Assembly: GCA_003389325.1 (NCBI GenBank)
Contig: QQVE01000025.1
Coordinates: 1 to 38,518 of the forward strand
Direction: 5' to 3'
Length of the DNA stretch: 38,518 bases
Origin: Planctomycetota bacterium
GTDB lineage: Bacteria; Planctomycetota; Planctomycetia; Pirellulales; PALSA-1355
This document shows positions 27,011 to 38,483 of this stretch, in pieces; position 1 is the first letter of the stretch; the number at the start of each line of letters is the position of its first letter. Position numbers and translations under genes: made by a program. The notes beneath the pieces are model-generated. The model saw only the letters and a program-made list of their open reading frames with translations, was not told the DNA's origin and did not search any database.

Positions 27011-27106
27011 TTCAGCCCGGAACGAACCACCGGCGACGGTGACTCGTTCCCTTGGGAGCGCTATCAATTCAACGAAACACGCCGTCGCCGGTGGCTCAGG
27101 GCTAAA
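27011..27106. repeat. Palindromic intergenic element B, copy 2
   Basis: Arms 27011-27041 (TTCAGCCCGGAACGAACCAC and on) and 27079-27106 (ACGCCGTCGCCGGTGGCTCA and on, to GGGCTAAA) are reverse complements except for a small insertion in the left arm. It lies directly before the promoter of the first Tat paralog. Confidence 0.75.
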
Positions 27107-27121
27107 GAGTCCGGGAGCGGG

Positions 27122-27144
27122 TATAATGGCTGAGAAGCGCTTCT
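27122..27144 (+). promoter_or_regulatory. -10 box and palindrome before the first Tat paralog
   Basis: TATAAT (27122-27127) is a perfect -10; no clear -35 lies 17 bases upstream, where element B ends. The 12-base perfect palindrome AGAAGCGCTTCT (27133-27144) overlaps the likely start of transcription and could be an operator. Confidence 0.4.
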
Positions 27145-27157
27145 AGCAGGAATCGAG

Positions 27158-28600
27158 ATGGGCATCATGCGTCGGCGAACGTTTCTGGCATCGACCGCGG
27201 CGGCAGCGCTGGCTGGCAGGGTGCCGCTGGCGGTAGCTGCCGATCCGGCGGCAGAAGACGCGCTGGCTTGTGCCGAAGCGCTGCTGCGGCCTGCGCCGCT
27301 GGTGCTTTCCCCGTCGCAGAACGCCCTGCCCTTGCTGATCGAAGCGGGTCGCCTGCTGACCGACGACGAGCCCGACGGCGATTTCGTGGCCGAGGATTGC
27401 TTCAACCCGGTGAGGCCGGACGCCGAACGCGATCGCGCGGTCGCGGCCTGGATTGAGGCGAATCGTCGGTCGCTGGACCTCGTCGAAGCCGCCGTCGGTC
27501 GCGCGGGGCTAGAGTATCCACACGAACCGTGGGCCGACGAGCGGCTGAAAACGATGATGCGATTACGCGCCCTGGCACGATTGCTCGCCTATCAGGGGCA
27601 GCGTTTGATGTGGCAGCGAGACTTCGCCTCGGCGGCCCGCACCAGCTTGGCGCTCGAGCGTGCCAGCCGGTTGCTGCTCGGAGGCGGCGGAGTCGTTGTC
27701 GAACACATCGTGGGCTCCGCGAGCAACGGCACTGCGTGTTCGTTGATACAAAGAATCTCACAACATCCGGGTGCCGATGCCCCAACGCTGCGTACGATGC
27801 TGGCAGGCCTTGCTGCCGGCGCCGGTGCGCTTGCGGGAATGCGGAAGGCAATTCGAGCCGAATACAGTTTTTACATCGTTCCAGAGCTGGAAAGGCTGAA
27901 AGACGCCGACACGCGGACGATTCTCGAGTCGCTTGCGCCATGGGATGAGAACCTGGCATTCATGGTTCCTCGCAGCGAGTACGATCTGCGGCTCGAGAAG
28001 TTGAGCCAATTGTTTTGCGGTCATCCCAATGCCTTCGACGCGGAGGACACCAGACGGCGGGCGGTGGCCCAGTATGCCACCTGGATCCACGAGCTTGACC
28101 TGAGCTGGGCGGCGCATCAGGCCCGCCCCGATCCTGCTCCTACCGCGGAACTTGCAGCCTGGCCAGAGCAGCTCGCCACGTCGCTGTTCGGCAACGGGAA
28201 GGCAGGCGAGCTGAGCGAGACGGAGCTGGCCACGGCGAGAAAGAGGCTTCGCTGCGTCGACAACCCGATCGGCAAGCAGTTCCTCGAGCAAACTCTGCTC
28301 GAATCGAAAGCGCTGCACCGATCCGCGCTTGCCGCCGAAGCTCAGCACGCCGGCACGCGGCTGCTGCTCGCAACACGCGCTTACAAACTCGAGCGAGGCG
28401 AGCTGCCGCCGACCCTGGAGTCGCTCGTCGAAGCGACGATCCTCGAAGCGCTGCCGATGGACCCGTTCACTGACAAGCCCTTCCGATACTCGCGCGAGGA
28501 GCGGGCGATTTGGAGCGTCGGCCCGGACGGCGACGTGTCGCCGGATGCCTCGCCGGATGACGTGGTTTACGCCGACTCGCTAATCTGGCGGCTTGAGTAA
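27158..28600 (+). CDS. Tat-exported protein of unknown function, paralog 1
   Basis: The 480-residue precursor begins MGIMRRRTFLASTAAAALAGR, a twin-arginine signal. The mature body is alpha-helical (ALARLLAYQGQRLMWQRDFASAARTSLALERASRLLLGG and similar repeats). Near the C-terminus LPPTLESLVE..LPMDPFTDKPFRYSREERAIWSVGPDGD resembles the C-terminal part of type II secretion pseudopilins, a tail often seen in planctomycete exported proteins. AGGA lies 8 bases before ATG 27158. It has a close paralog 167 bases downstream. No enzymatic motif was seen. Confidence 0.8.
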   Translation: MGIMRRRTFLASTAAAALAGRVPLAVAADPAAEDALACAEALLRPAPLVLSPSQNALPLLIEAGRLLTDDEPDGDFVAEDCFNPVRPDAERDRAVAAWIEANRRSLDLVEAAVGRAGLEYPHEPWADERLKTMMRLRALARLLAYQGQRLMWQRDFASAARTSLALERASRLLLGGGGVVVEHIVGSASNGTACSLIQRISQHPGADAPTLRTMLAGLAAGAGALAGMRKAIRAEYSFYIVPELERLKDADTRTILESLAPWDENLAFMVPRSEYDLRLEKLSQLFCGHPNAFDAEDTRRRAVAQYATWIHELDLSWAAHQARPDPAPTAELAAWPEQLATSLFGNGKAGELSETELATARKRLRCVDNPIGKQFLEQTLLESKALHRSALAAEAQHAGTRLLLATRAYKLERGELPPTLESLVEATILEALPMDPFTDKPFRYSREERAIWSVGPDGDVSPDASPDDVVYADSLIWRLE

Positions 28601-28628
28601 CCACCGCAAAAGAGTTCTGGCGCCCGGT

Positions 28629-28715
28629 TTATACCGGAGCCAGCGGCGCCGGCGCGTGCTTCGTTCGTGCCGGCGCCAAACCACACACGCCGTCGCCACT
28701 GGTTCCGAGCTAAAC
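28629..28715. repeat. Palindromic intergenic element B, copy 3
   Basis: Arms at 28629-28656 (TATACCGGAGCCAGCGGCGC and on) and 28684-28715 (ACACGCCGTCGCCACTGGTT and on, to GAGCTAAAC) enclose a 27-base centre. It is followed by TACAAT (28729-28734), the counterpart of the TATAAT after copy 2. The sequence between repeat and start codon is also similar in both places. Confidence 0.7.
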
Positions 28716-28728
28716 GGAAGATCGCGGG

Positions 28729-28734
28729 TACAAT
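28729..28734 (+). promoter_or_regulatory. Candidate -10 of the second Tat paralog
   Basis: TACAAT in the context GCGGGTACAATG parallels GCGGGTATAATG before the first paralog. It lies 34 bases before ATG 28768, which has the strong ribosome-binding site GGAGGAGG. Confidence 0.4.
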
Positions 28735-28767
28735 GCGGGAGGCGAACCAACCGGTGGAGGAGGCGCG

Positions 28768-30198
28768 ATGAGCGAGCTCGATCGGCGGATGTTTCTGGCG
28801 TCAACTGCGGCGGTGGCGCTGGCCGGTCGGGCACCGCGGGCATATGCGGCGGTACCGGCCGGGGACGATCTGCTGAGCTATGCCGACCCGATTTTGCGGC
28901 CCGAGCCGCTGGTGCTGGCCGAATCGCAAAACGCGCTGCCGCTGCTCGAGCGGGCCGGCGAAACGCTCGTGGTCGACATTCCCGACGGCGAGTACGAGCT
29001 CGAAGACTGCTTCAGCCCGGACAAGCCGGACGAGGACCGCGACCGCCGTGTGGCGGCCTGGCTCGAGGCCCACCGCGATGCGATCCCGCTGGCCGAAGCC
29101 GCGGCCGGCCGCGCGGGGCTCGAGTATCCGCACCTTGCGCTGTCGGGCACCGAGTTCGAGCATCTTTCGAAGGATCGCCGGCTGGCTCGACTGCTGGTGC
29201 TGGAAGCCCAGCGGCAGATGGGCTTGGGCAACTTTGCCCGGGCCGCGAAGCTCGCGCTGCTGCTGGAGCGCGTCGCGCGGCTGAAGAGAGACGCCGGTCG
29301 CATGGTCGTGGACTACCTGGTCGCTAGCGCCTGCGAGAGCTGCGCCCTCGCGCTCGCCCAGCGGATCGCATTGCACCCGACCGTGCCGCCGGAAGTGTTG
29401 CGAGACATGCTGACACGCCTTCCTCAGCGGTCCAATTCGTTCGTCGGGCTGCGGCGAGCGATTCGCGCGGAGTACTGCTTCTATTTCCTGCCCTCGCTCG
29501 ACAAGCTGCGCGCGGCACGGCCCGAGTCGTTCTTCCAGACCTTGCTGGACTGGAGGCTCGCTGAGCTCGACGCGGCCGCGAACCGCGAATGGGAGAATCG
29601 CTGCCGCCGACTCGCCGCGCTGTTCGACGGCCACCCCTGCCCGTTTGACGCGGTGGACACCGCGCAGCGTGCGAGCGTGTACTACGCAGCGTCTCTGCGC
29701 AGCCTCGACGGGTCGGGCGAGCTGGACGATTCTGAGTCGTGGCACGGCCCGCTGGCCGCCTGGCCGGAGGCGTTGGAGCTCTACCGGTCCGAGCATCGGG
29801 CCAGCGAGCTAAGCGATGCGGCCCCGGCAAGGGCGCGGGAGCAACTGTTGCGCGTGAAGAACCCCATCGGGCGAAAGCTGCTCGAGCACAATGCGCTAGG
29901 CGCCGGGGTGTACCGGCAAATCGCCTTGGTGACGCAGGCCGCCTACGACGGCACCCGGCTGGTGCTGGCCGCGCGGATCTTTGCGCTCGAGCAGGGTGAG
30001 CTGCCGGCGGATCTCGAGGAGCTGGTCGAAGCGGGCCTCATGGGAGCGCTGCCCACCGATCCGTTCACGGGGCGGTTCTACGTGTACTCGCCCGAGCAGC
30101 GGACGGCGTGGAGCGTGGGTCCGCATGGGGACGTGTCGCTCGAGGCGAGCGCGGACGACACGCCGTACTACGAGGCCCTGCTCTGGCGGCTCGGGTAA
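28768..30198 (+). CDS. Tat-exported protein of unknown function, paralog 2
   Basis: The 476-residue precursor begins MSELDRRMFLASTAAVALAGR with a twin-arginine signal. It aligns along its whole length with paralog 1. Shared stretches include PLVLAESQNALPLLERAGE, DCFSPDKPDEDRDRRVAAWLEA, AAAGRAGLEYPH, IRAEYCFYFLPSLDKL, KNPIGRKLLEHNALG and the C-terminal ELPADLEELVEAGLMGALPTDPFTG..WSVGPHGDVS. The same pseudopilin-like tail ends the protein. It arose by tandem duplication with its upstream repeat and promoter. The function is unknown. Confidence 0.8.
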   Translation: MSELDRRMFLASTAAVALAGRAPRAYAAVPAGDDLLSYADPILRPEPLVLAESQNALPLLERAGETLVVDIPDGEYELEDCFSPDKPDEDRDRRVAAWLEAHRDAIPLAEAAAGRAGLEYPHLALSGTEFEHLSKDRRLARLLVLEAQRQMGLGNFARAAKLALLLERVARLKRDAGRMVVDYLVASACESCALALAQRIALHPTVPPEVLRDMLTRLPQRSNSFVGLRRAIRAEYCFYFLPSLDKLRAARPESFFQTLLDWRLAELDAAANREWENRCRRLAALFDGHPCPFDAVDTAQRASVYYAASLRSLDGSGELDDSESWHGPLAAWPEALELYRSEHRASELSDAAPARAREQLLRVKNPIGRKLLEHNALGAGVYRQIALVTQAAYDGTRLVLAARIFALEQGELPADLEELVEAGLMGALPTDPFTGRFYVYSPEQRTAWSVGPHGDVSLEASADDTPYYEALLWRLG

Positions 30199-30225
30199 TG
30201 TCGACGTGTGACGGGTGCGTGACTG

Positions 30226-30346
30226 TTTAGCCGAAGCCGCCAGCGACGGCGCGTTTGGCAAGGACGATACGCTCGATGCGATGGCGGACGCGTGAATCGA
30301 GACGGCGGAACCACAACGCGCCGTCTCCGGTGGCTCCGGGCGAAAC
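30226..30346. repeat. Palindromic intergenic element B, copy 4
   Basis: Arms 30226-30254 (TTTAGCCGAAGCCGCCAGCG and on) and 30314-30346 (AACGCGCCGTCTCCGGTGGC and on, to GGGCGAAAC) enclose a 59-base centre. It lies between the second Tat paralog and the rRNA terminator. Arm divergence is greater than in copy 1. Confidence 0.7.
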
Positions 30347-30372
30347 GGCGGGGTTCGACGTCGTACGCGCGC

Positions 30373-30410
30373 GAAAAAAAACCCCGGCGGATCGTGTGAT
30401 CCGTCGGGGT
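30373..30410 (-). terminator. Rho-independent terminator of the 23S-5S rRNA unit
   Basis: Read leftward, AACCCCGACGGATC (30410-30397) pairs with GATCCGCCGGGGTT (30392-30379) with one G-U pair, followed by a run of eight T (30380-30373). It lies 13 bases past the 5S gene. Confidence 0.92.
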
Positions 30411-30422
30411 TCCTGTGAAAAA

Positions 30423-30530
30423 TCCGGCGATACCTACTCTCGCACTTGTGGTACTACCATCGGCTCTGAAAGCTTAACTACCGTGTTCGGAAAGGGAACG
30501 GGTGTGGCCTTTCAGATCTGGTCACCGGAA
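30423..30530 (-). rRNA. rrf: 5S ribosomal RNA
   Basis: On the minus strand the gene starts TTCCGGTGACCAGATCTGAAAGG, contains the conserved CACACCCGTTCCC...CCGAACACGG and GTTAAGCTTTCAGAGCC segments, and ends GCGAGAGTAGGTATCGCCGGA. The terminal stem TCCGGTGA/TCGCCGGA closes the molecule at about 108 nt. Ends are good to a few bases. It follows 23S by about 137 bases. Confidence 0.95.
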
Positions 30531-30533
30531 AGC

Positions 30534-30567
30534 GCCGCCCGCGGCCGACAGTGAGGCCGCGGGCGGC
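30534..30567 (-). other. GC-rich hairpin in the 23S-5S spacer
   Basis: GCCGCCCGCGGCC (30534-30546) and GGCCGCGGGCGGC (30555-30567) form a perfect 13-bp stem with an 8-base loop, immediately before the 5S gene in transcription order. It is probably a processing or folding element of the pre-rRNA. Confidence 0.6.
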
Positions 30568-30667
30568 TGTGTTTGGTTGTTGCGTCGAGTGGTCGACTTG
30601 TATCGATGGCTCTTGGCTTTTTGAATCGAACGTGCACTTGCCTGGGCAAGAGCGTTGGATATATGTG

Positions 30668-33592
<2,925 letters not shown>

Positions 33593-34230
33593 ACATAAAT
33601 CCAACCCTCTCCAACACGCCGCCGCACGTTGCCGTGCCTTGCCGTGCCTTCGAAGCATGAACCCATGCAGTGCCAACTACTGATCCAGACCGTGCTTCTT
33701 GGTAAAGCACGGCTGAAAAAGAGTAACGCTCGATTCTTTTGTGCCCAGACTCCCTCTGCCCCAACCGTGGTGCGATTGGTGCAAACGTCATCTAGTCACG
33801 CTAAGAGCCTTGGAGAACATACAAGATCAATCACACCTTGCGATGCGATCGACCCGGCATTGTTCAATTCAATACAAGATGCCACTCTTGCAACAACCAA
33901 ATTGTCAAAGATCGCCTCGACGTGCAAACCGCCCGATGCATCAGACGCTTCGTCTTCGAGTCTGTCGGTGGACAGAGGCCGAACTCAACCGCCCCGGGGA
34001 GCCTTCGTTGAAGTCGGCCTCAGGCCACCGCCACCGCGCCTCACGGCCGCCCGACCCGAAAGCCAGACACCGTGTGGGAAACAGCTTATCTTACTGATCG
34101 CCACTCGCTCGTCAAGAGCACCGCCGCCTAACCTTCTACGGTCGACAGGCGGGCTCCGTTCGCGCCGGCTGCAAATCCGCCTTGCCCGGCCCAGCTCGGA
34201 ATCGGCTCGGCTGGCAAAGTGCCGGCAATA
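33593..34230 (-). other. Long leader upstream of 23S, without 16S rRNA or tRNA
   Basis: In transcription order about 640 bases lie between the candidate rRNA promoter and 23S. They contain neither 16S rRNA nor a tRNA T-arm motif on this strand, and no convincing protein gene. A hairpin CCGTGCTT/AAGCACGG lies at 33690-33712 and a 10-base tandem (TTGCCGTGCC twice) near 33630-33649. Unlinked 16S and 23S-5S genes are documented in Pirellula-type planctomycetes. Confidence 0.6.
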
Positions 34231-34234
34231 TTGC

Positions 34235-34262
34235 ATTCTATCGCTCGCGCCGGCTTCCGCAA
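34235..34262 (-). promoter_or_regulatory. Candidate promoter of the 23S-5S unit
   Basis: On the minus strand TTGCGG (34262-34257), 16 bases, TAGAAT (34240-34235). It lies just past the terminator of the upstream erpA gene and is the best-spaced pair in the leader. The match is moderate. Confidence 0.35.
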
Positions 34263-34289
34263 GTGGCCGGAAAACCACGGCACGTCGCG

Positions 34290-34324
34290 AAAAAAAGAGC
34301 ACCGTCCGCTAAGGGACGGTGCTC
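34290..34324 (-). terminator. Rho-independent terminator of the iscS-erpA unit
   Basis: Read leftward, GAGCACCGTCC (34324-34314) pairs perfectly with GGACGGTGCTC (34307-34297) across a 6-base loop, then seven T (34296-34290). It insulates the rRNA unit from the Fe-S genes. Confidence 0.93.
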
Positions 34325-34388
34325 CTCGTGTTATCGGCGATTCCCACCCGCCGGGCGAGTGGAAAGGGGCCCTTGGCCCGCGGTGGTT

Positions 34389-34721
34389 CTAGGCCTGGAA
34401 CGAGCTGCCGCAGCCGCAGGACTTCACGGCGTTCGGGTTGTCGAACGTGAAGCCGCGCTTCTCGAGACCCTCGTAGTAGTCGACCGTCGTGCCGTCCAAG
34501 TACAGGGCCGACTTCTTGTCCACGACCACGGTCACCCCGTGATGCTCGTATTTCGAATCGACCTTGTCGTCGAACGACTCGTCGAATCGCAGGTCATACG
34601 AAAAACCGCTACAGCCACCCCCGACGACGCGCACGCGAAGCACCGTATTCTCGGGGCACTTCTGCTCGGTCATCGCTTTCTTGACTTCGGTGGCCGCACG
34701 TTCGCTCAAAGTGATGCCCAT
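34389..34721 (-). CDS. erpA: A-type iron-sulfur cluster carrier (ErpA/IscA family)
   Basis: The 110-residue product carries the three conserved cysteines of A-type carriers: C37 in [11 protein letters not shown], and C102 and C104 in KSCGCGSSF at the C-terminus. [17 protein letters not shown] is a normal N-terminus; ATG 34721 follows GGGGAG, while the in-frame ATG 34751 has none. A-type carriers receive Fe-S clusters from the scaffold and hand them to target proteins. It follows iscS by 172 bases, same strand, and ends at a terminator. ErpA versus IscA cannot be separated with certainty by eye. Confidence 0.9.
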   Translation of the reverse strand: MGITLSERAATEVKKAMTEQKCPENTVLRVRVVGGGCSGFSYDLRFDESFDDKVDSKYEHHGVTVVVDKKSALYLDGTTVDYYEGLEKRGFTFDNPNAVKSCGCGSSFQA

Positions 34722-34893
34722 CTCGCACTCCCCTACTGGGAAAAGGATCAAACCGGGGCCACGCGGGCCCGCTGGGATTTTCGCAATTCAGACTGTCTAA
34801 ATTATACGATCCCGGCCGAAAAGGAAAGCCGTTTTCCGCTTTTTCCAGGGCCAGATTGGCGGCCAATGTACGTTAATTTCCGCCGCCGCCAGG

Positions 34894-36084
34894 CTACGCC
34901 ATGCTGCTGAGCTTTCGCAGGCGGCGAACGACTTCGGCGACCGAGGCGATGGCCACGCTCACGTCTTCGTCGGTGTTGAAGCGGCCCAGGCCGAAACGCA
35001 GGCTGCTGCGCACGGCTTCGTCCGCCAGGCCCAGGGCCCGCAGCACGTGGCTGGGCTCGGGATTGGCCGAGGTGCAAGCACTGCCGGAACTGACGGCCAC
35101 GTCTTGCATGTTCATCAGCAGGGCCTCGCCATCGACGTACTCGAAGCTGACGTTCAGGTTGCCCGCCAGCCGCAGCCCGTCCTGCTCCAGACTTGGCCCG
35201 TTGAGCGACACGCCGTCCAATTCGCTGGTCAGCCCGGCAAACAGCCGATCGCGCAGCTCGGCCAGCCGGGGCTGTTCGCGGGGCATTTCCTCGATGCACA
35301 GGGCCAGCGCCTTGGCAAAGCCGACGATGCCCGGCACGTTGAGCGTGCCGCTGCGAAAACCGCCCTCGTGTCCGCCGCCGGCAATCTGCGGTTCGAGTCG
35401 CACCGCCGGCGAGCTGCGCCGCACCCACAGGGCGCCCACGCCCTTGGGTCCGTAGATCTTGTGCGCCGTGAAGCTCATCAGGTCGACGCCCAGGGCCAGC
35501 ACGTCGACGGGGATTCGGCCCACGGCCTGGGTGGCGTCGCAGTGCAACAGGGCGCCGCGCTGGTGGCAGATCTCGGCGATCTCGGCGATCGGCTGCAGGA
35601 TGCCAATCTCGTTGTTCGCCAGCATCACCGACACCAGCAGCGTGTCGTCGCGCAGGGCTTGGCGCAGTTGGTCGGGATCGAGCCGCCCTGCCCTGCTGCT
35701 GCCGGCTTGCTCGACTTCGAGCAGCGTCACCTCGAACCCGCGCCGCCCGAGCCGCTCGATCGGGTCGAGCACGGCTCGATGCTCGGTACGCACGGTGACC
35801 AGGTGGTTGCCGCGGCGATTCTGCCGCTCGCACACGCCGCGGATGGCCAGGTTGTTGCTCTCGGTGGCCCCGCTGGTAAACACGATTTCGCGCGGTTTGC
35901 CGCCGATGCCCGCCGCGATTTCCGCCCGCGCGTTGTCGACCGCCTCCTTGGCTTCGTGGCCGAAGCCGTGACTCGTGCTGGCCGCGTTGCCATAGATCTC
36001 GGTGAAATACGGCAACATCGCCTCAAGCACGCGCGGATCGACCCGCGTGGTGGCGTGATTGTCGAGATAGATGGGGTCGGCCAT
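34894..36084 (-). CDS. iscS: Cysteine desulfurase (IscS/NifS family)
   Basis: This PLP enzyme of 396 residues mobilises sulfur from cysteine for Fe-S clusters and tRNA modification. The start [17 protein letters not shown] is canonical; an open frame to 36246 has no homology. Landmarks are [21 protein letters not shown] (His 102), [19 protein letters not shown], the PLP Lys K209 in [14 protein letters not shown], and the catalytic Cys C337 in [17 protein letters not shown], on a long flexible loop as in class I desulfurases. It precedes erpA; no iscU, hscA or iscR is present here, so this is a partial isc set. Confidence 0.95.
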   Translation of the reverse strand: MADPIYLDNHATTRVDPRVLEAMLPYFTEIYGNAASTSHGFGHEAKEAVDNARAEIAAGIGGKPREIVFTSGATESNNLAIRGVCERQNRRGNHLVTVRTEHRAVLDPIERLGRRGFEVTLLEVEQAGSSRAGRLDPDQLRQALRDDTLLVSVMLANNEIGILQPIAEIAEICHQRGALLHCDATQAVGRIPVDVLALGVDLMSFTAHKIYGPKGVGALWVRRSSPAVRLEPQIAGGGHEGGFRSGTLNVPGIVGFAKALALCIEEMPREQPRLAELRDRLFAGLTSELDGVSLNGPSLEQDGLRLAGNLNVSFEYVDGEALLMNMQDVAVSSGSACTSANPEPSHVLRALGLADEAVRSSLRFGLGRFNTDEDVSVAIASVAEVVRRLRKLSSMA

Positions 36085-36201
36085 GTGCCAGGCGGATGAG
36101 AGTCTTTCGGCGGAACCGCCTTCATTATAGGTCGCGCCGACGATGAACGTGAATGCCGCGGACTGCTGCGTTGCAACCTTCGGCCCGCCTACAATGGGTA
36201 C

Positions 36202-36591
36202 ATGGCCCAGCGCACCCGACACAAGAGACGCAGGCGACGCCGCCATCCGGCGATCCCGCGGTGGGTGTTCTGGGCTCGGATGTCCCGGCGTGGATACTTC
36301 GCGCGAAGCCGTTTCCAGATGCGGCTCAACCTCTGGATCGGGCTGGTGGCCGGCAGCGGCCTGCTGATCTACGGGCTGCTCTTCGACCCCAAATTCCCTT
36401 CTCGTGGCTTTCTTGTCGCGGCAGCGATTGCCAGTTGGATCTGGTCGCTCTGGAACTGGCTGGCCATCCGCTGGCTGGACCGCAACAAGGCGTGGAACAG
36501 TGTGGCCTGGCCCGAGAGTGGCGGGGTCCGCGACTTCTTGGGGTTCTCGTCAAAGCGGCTCGCTCGCCCTAGAATGGCGGATTCCAAATGA
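36202..36591 (+). CDS. Small basic membrane protein
   Basis: The 129-residue product has an extremely Arg-rich N-terminus ([20 protein letters not shown]) and two predicted membrane helices (about 43-60, [18 protein letters not shown], and 69-89, [21 protein letters not shown]). It is divergent from iscS across 117 bases and 55 bases upstream of serA. No family is recognised. The basic N-terminus could touch nucleic acid or simply orient the protein. Coding potential rests on codon pattern and the open frame. Confidence 0.55.
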   Translation: MAQRTRHKRRRRRRHPAIPRWVFWARMSRRGYFARSRFQMRLNLWIGLVAGSGLLIYGLLFDPKFPSRGFLVAAAIASWIWSLWNWLAIRWLDRNKAWNSVAWPESGGVRDFLGFSSKRLARPRMADSK

Positions 36592-36646
36592 AGGACTGGG
36601 GCGGCCTGCGACGCGCCCCGCCGACCGCCATCCGCGAAGTAGTGCC

Positions 36647-38269
36647 ATGCCGAAAGTCATTGTGTTGGACAAGTTGGCCCAGGAGGGCCTCGATCTGCTC
36701 GCCGCCGCGCCCGGCATCGAATACGAGGTGCGCACGGGCCTCAAGGGCGAGGAACTCCGCCAGGCGCTGGCCGAGGCCGATGGCGCCATCTGCCGCAGCG
36801 GCGTGAAAATCACCGCCGACGTGCTCGAAGGCAACTCGCGGCTCAAGGCCGTCGTCCGAGCCGGCGTGGGCACCGACAACATCGACTCGAAAGCGGCCAC
36901 GCGGCTCGGCATCGTGGTGATGAACACGCCCGCGGGCAACACGCTCAGCACGGCCGAGCACACCATCGCCATGATGCTCGGCCTGTCGCGCAACGTGGCA
37001 CCGGCCTACCAGAGCCTGTGCGAGGGCAAGTGGGACCGCAGCCGCTACATGGGCACGCAACTGGCCAACAAAACCCTGGGCATCGTCGGGCTGGGTCGCA
37101 TCGGCCAGGCCGTCGGCGCGAGGGCCAAGGCCTTTCAGATGCGCGTGCTGGGCTTCGACCCGTTCCTGTCGCGCGAGCGGATCGAGGAGCTGGGCTACGA
37201 GGCGGCCGACAGCGTCGAGGCCATGCTGCCCGAGGTCGATTATCTCACCGTCCACACTCCGCTGACCGACGAAACGCGCAACCTGGTCGACATCCCGCAG
37301 CTCGAGCGGCTCAAGCCGGGGGTGCGGCTGATCAACTGCGCCCGCGGCGGCATCTACAACGAGGCAGCCCTCGTCGAGGGCCTCAAGCAGGGCCGGATCG
37401 CCGGTGTGGCACTCGACGTCTACGCCAGCGAGCCCTGCACCGATAGCCCGCTGTTCGGCATGCCCGGCGTGCTGGCCACGCCGCACCTGGGAGCCAGCAC
37501 CGAAGAAGCCCAGGCCCAAGTGGCCGTCGAGGGCGTGGGGCTGCTGGTCGATTACATCACTACGGGCGTCATCCGCCACGCGGTGAACATGACGCCGCTC
37601 GACGCCAAGACGCTCAGCGAGTTGCGGGGCTACCTCGACGTGGCGTTTCGCCTGGGCTTGCTGTTGGCCCAGTGCGAGTCGGGCACGATGGCCCGCTGCA
37701 CGCTCGAATACCGCGGCGACGTGGCTGGCAAGAACACGAAGCTGGTCACCGCCAGCTTCGCCGCGGGTCTGTTGGCCCACGCGCTAGCTCAGGACATCAA
37801 CATCGTCAACGCCGAGGTGCTGCTCCGCGAGCGCGGCATCGACCTGGTCGAGAAGCGGCAAAGCGAGATGGGCGCTTTCTCGTCGGTCATCATCGCCCAG
37901 ATCGAAACGGGCGGTGCTTCGCACTCGGCCGCCGGCACCGTCTTTGGCGTCGATATGCCGCGGCTGGTGCAGCTCGACGATTTTCGCCTCGACGCCTATC
38001 TCGACGGCGTGCTGATGGTCTTCACCCACAAGGACGTGCCGGGCATCATCGGCGCCGTGGGCACCATCTTTGGCAAGCACCAGATCAACATCGCCCAGAT
38101 GGCCGTCGGACGCGAAGCCAAGGGAGGCGAAGCGATCGGCATCCTGAACCTCGACCAGCCCCCCACGCCCGAGGCGCTCGACGAAGTGCGGGCCCATCCG
38201 GCCATCAATCGGGCCTACGTGATCAAGCTGCCGCCGGCCGGCGAGCGCCCGGCCTGGATGGCCAGTTAG
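36647..38269 (+). CDS. serA: D-3-phosphoglycerate dehydrogenase
   Basis: This is the first enzyme of serine synthesis, oxidising 3-phosphoglycerate with NAD. From ATG 36647 the 540-residue protein is the long form. The catalytic domain has RAGVGTDNID, the NAD motif GLGRIG (148-153), and catalytic R233 (NCARGG), E262 (SEPC) and H280 (TPHLGAST). An intervening ASB domain (about 320-460) and a C-terminal ACT domain (about 468-540, MVFTHKDVPGIIGAVGTIFGKHQIN) follow. The ACT domain usually senses serine. An open frame runs upstream to 36404 but lacks homology. Confidence 0.96.
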   Translation: MPKVIVLDKLAQEGLDLLAAAPGIEYEVRTGLKGEELRQALAEADGAICRSGVKITADVLEGNSRLKAVVRAGVGTDNIDSKAATRLGIVVMNTPAGNTLSTAEHTIAMMLGLSRNVAPAYQSLCEGKWDRSRYMGTQLANKTLGIVGLGRIGQAVGARAKAFQMRVLGFDPFLSRERIEELGYEAADSVEAMLPEVDYLTVHTPLTDETRNLVDIPQLERLKPGVRLINCARGGIYNEAALVEGLKQGRIAGVALDVYASEPCTDSPLFGMPGVLATPHLGASTEEAQAQVAVEGVGLLVDYITTGVIRHAVNMTPLDAKTLSELRGYLDVAFRLGLLLAQCESGTMARCTLEYRGDVAGKNTKLVTASFAAGLLAHALAQDINIVNAEVLLRERGIDLVEKRQSEMGAFSSVIIAQIETGGASHSAAGTVFGVDMPRLVQLDDFRLDAYLDGVLMVFTHKDVPGIIGAVGTIFGKHQINIAQMAVGREAKGGEAIGILNLDQPPTPEALDEVRAHPAINRAYVIKLPPAGERPAWMAS

Positions 38270-38295
38270 CTTTCCGCACACGGCTTTTCTTCGCG

Positions 38296-38322
38296 ACACC
38301 AGCCCGAAGCGCGAGCGAGGGT
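38296..38322. repeat. Solitary arm of element A
   Basis: ACACCAGCCCGAAGCGCGAG and the following CGAGGGTT match the element A arm at 1275-1301 (reverse complement) almost perfectly. No second arm is found before the window end. It lies 26 bases after the serA stop. Confidence 0.75.
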
Positions 38323-38373
38323 TGATCGTCGATGTTAGTGGCAGTTCCACCGCAAGCGTCGGACGCCGCTGGT

Positions 38374-38401
38374 GCGAAGCTCCGTCGCCGATGGCTCCGG
38401 A
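38374..38401. repeat. Degenerate solitary arm of element B
   Basis: GCGAAGCTCCGTCGCCGATG followed by GCTCCGG matches the right arm of element B. It lies between the solitary A arm and the IS110 leader. Partner arms of both are missing. Confidence 0.45.
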
Positions 38402-38416
38402 TGGGGATGGATGAAG

Positions 38417-38483
38417 GGCTCGTTGCTCCTTTGGGGTTTAATGCGAGCATTGAGCCCAAAACCCTGTTTCGGAGCAACGAGCC
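38417..38483 (+). promoter_or_regulatory. Nested hairpin sequestering the RBS of the right IS110 transposase
   Basis: Outer arms GGCTCGTTGCTCC (38417-38429) and GGAGCAACGAGCC (38471-38483) are a perfect 13-bp inverted repeat. The right arm contains the ribosome-binding site GGAG and ends at the ATG. Inside, GGGTTTAATGC (38434-38444) pairs with GCATTGAGCCC (38447-38457) with two G-U pairs as RNA. The fold would block initiation, or represent part of the element's structured noncoding RNA. Confidence 0.6.

Noticed and set aside
33903..33908. Perfect TTGACA on the minus strand as a -35 for 23S
   Set aside because: No acceptable -10 at 15-19 bases; the pair at 34235-34262 is better.
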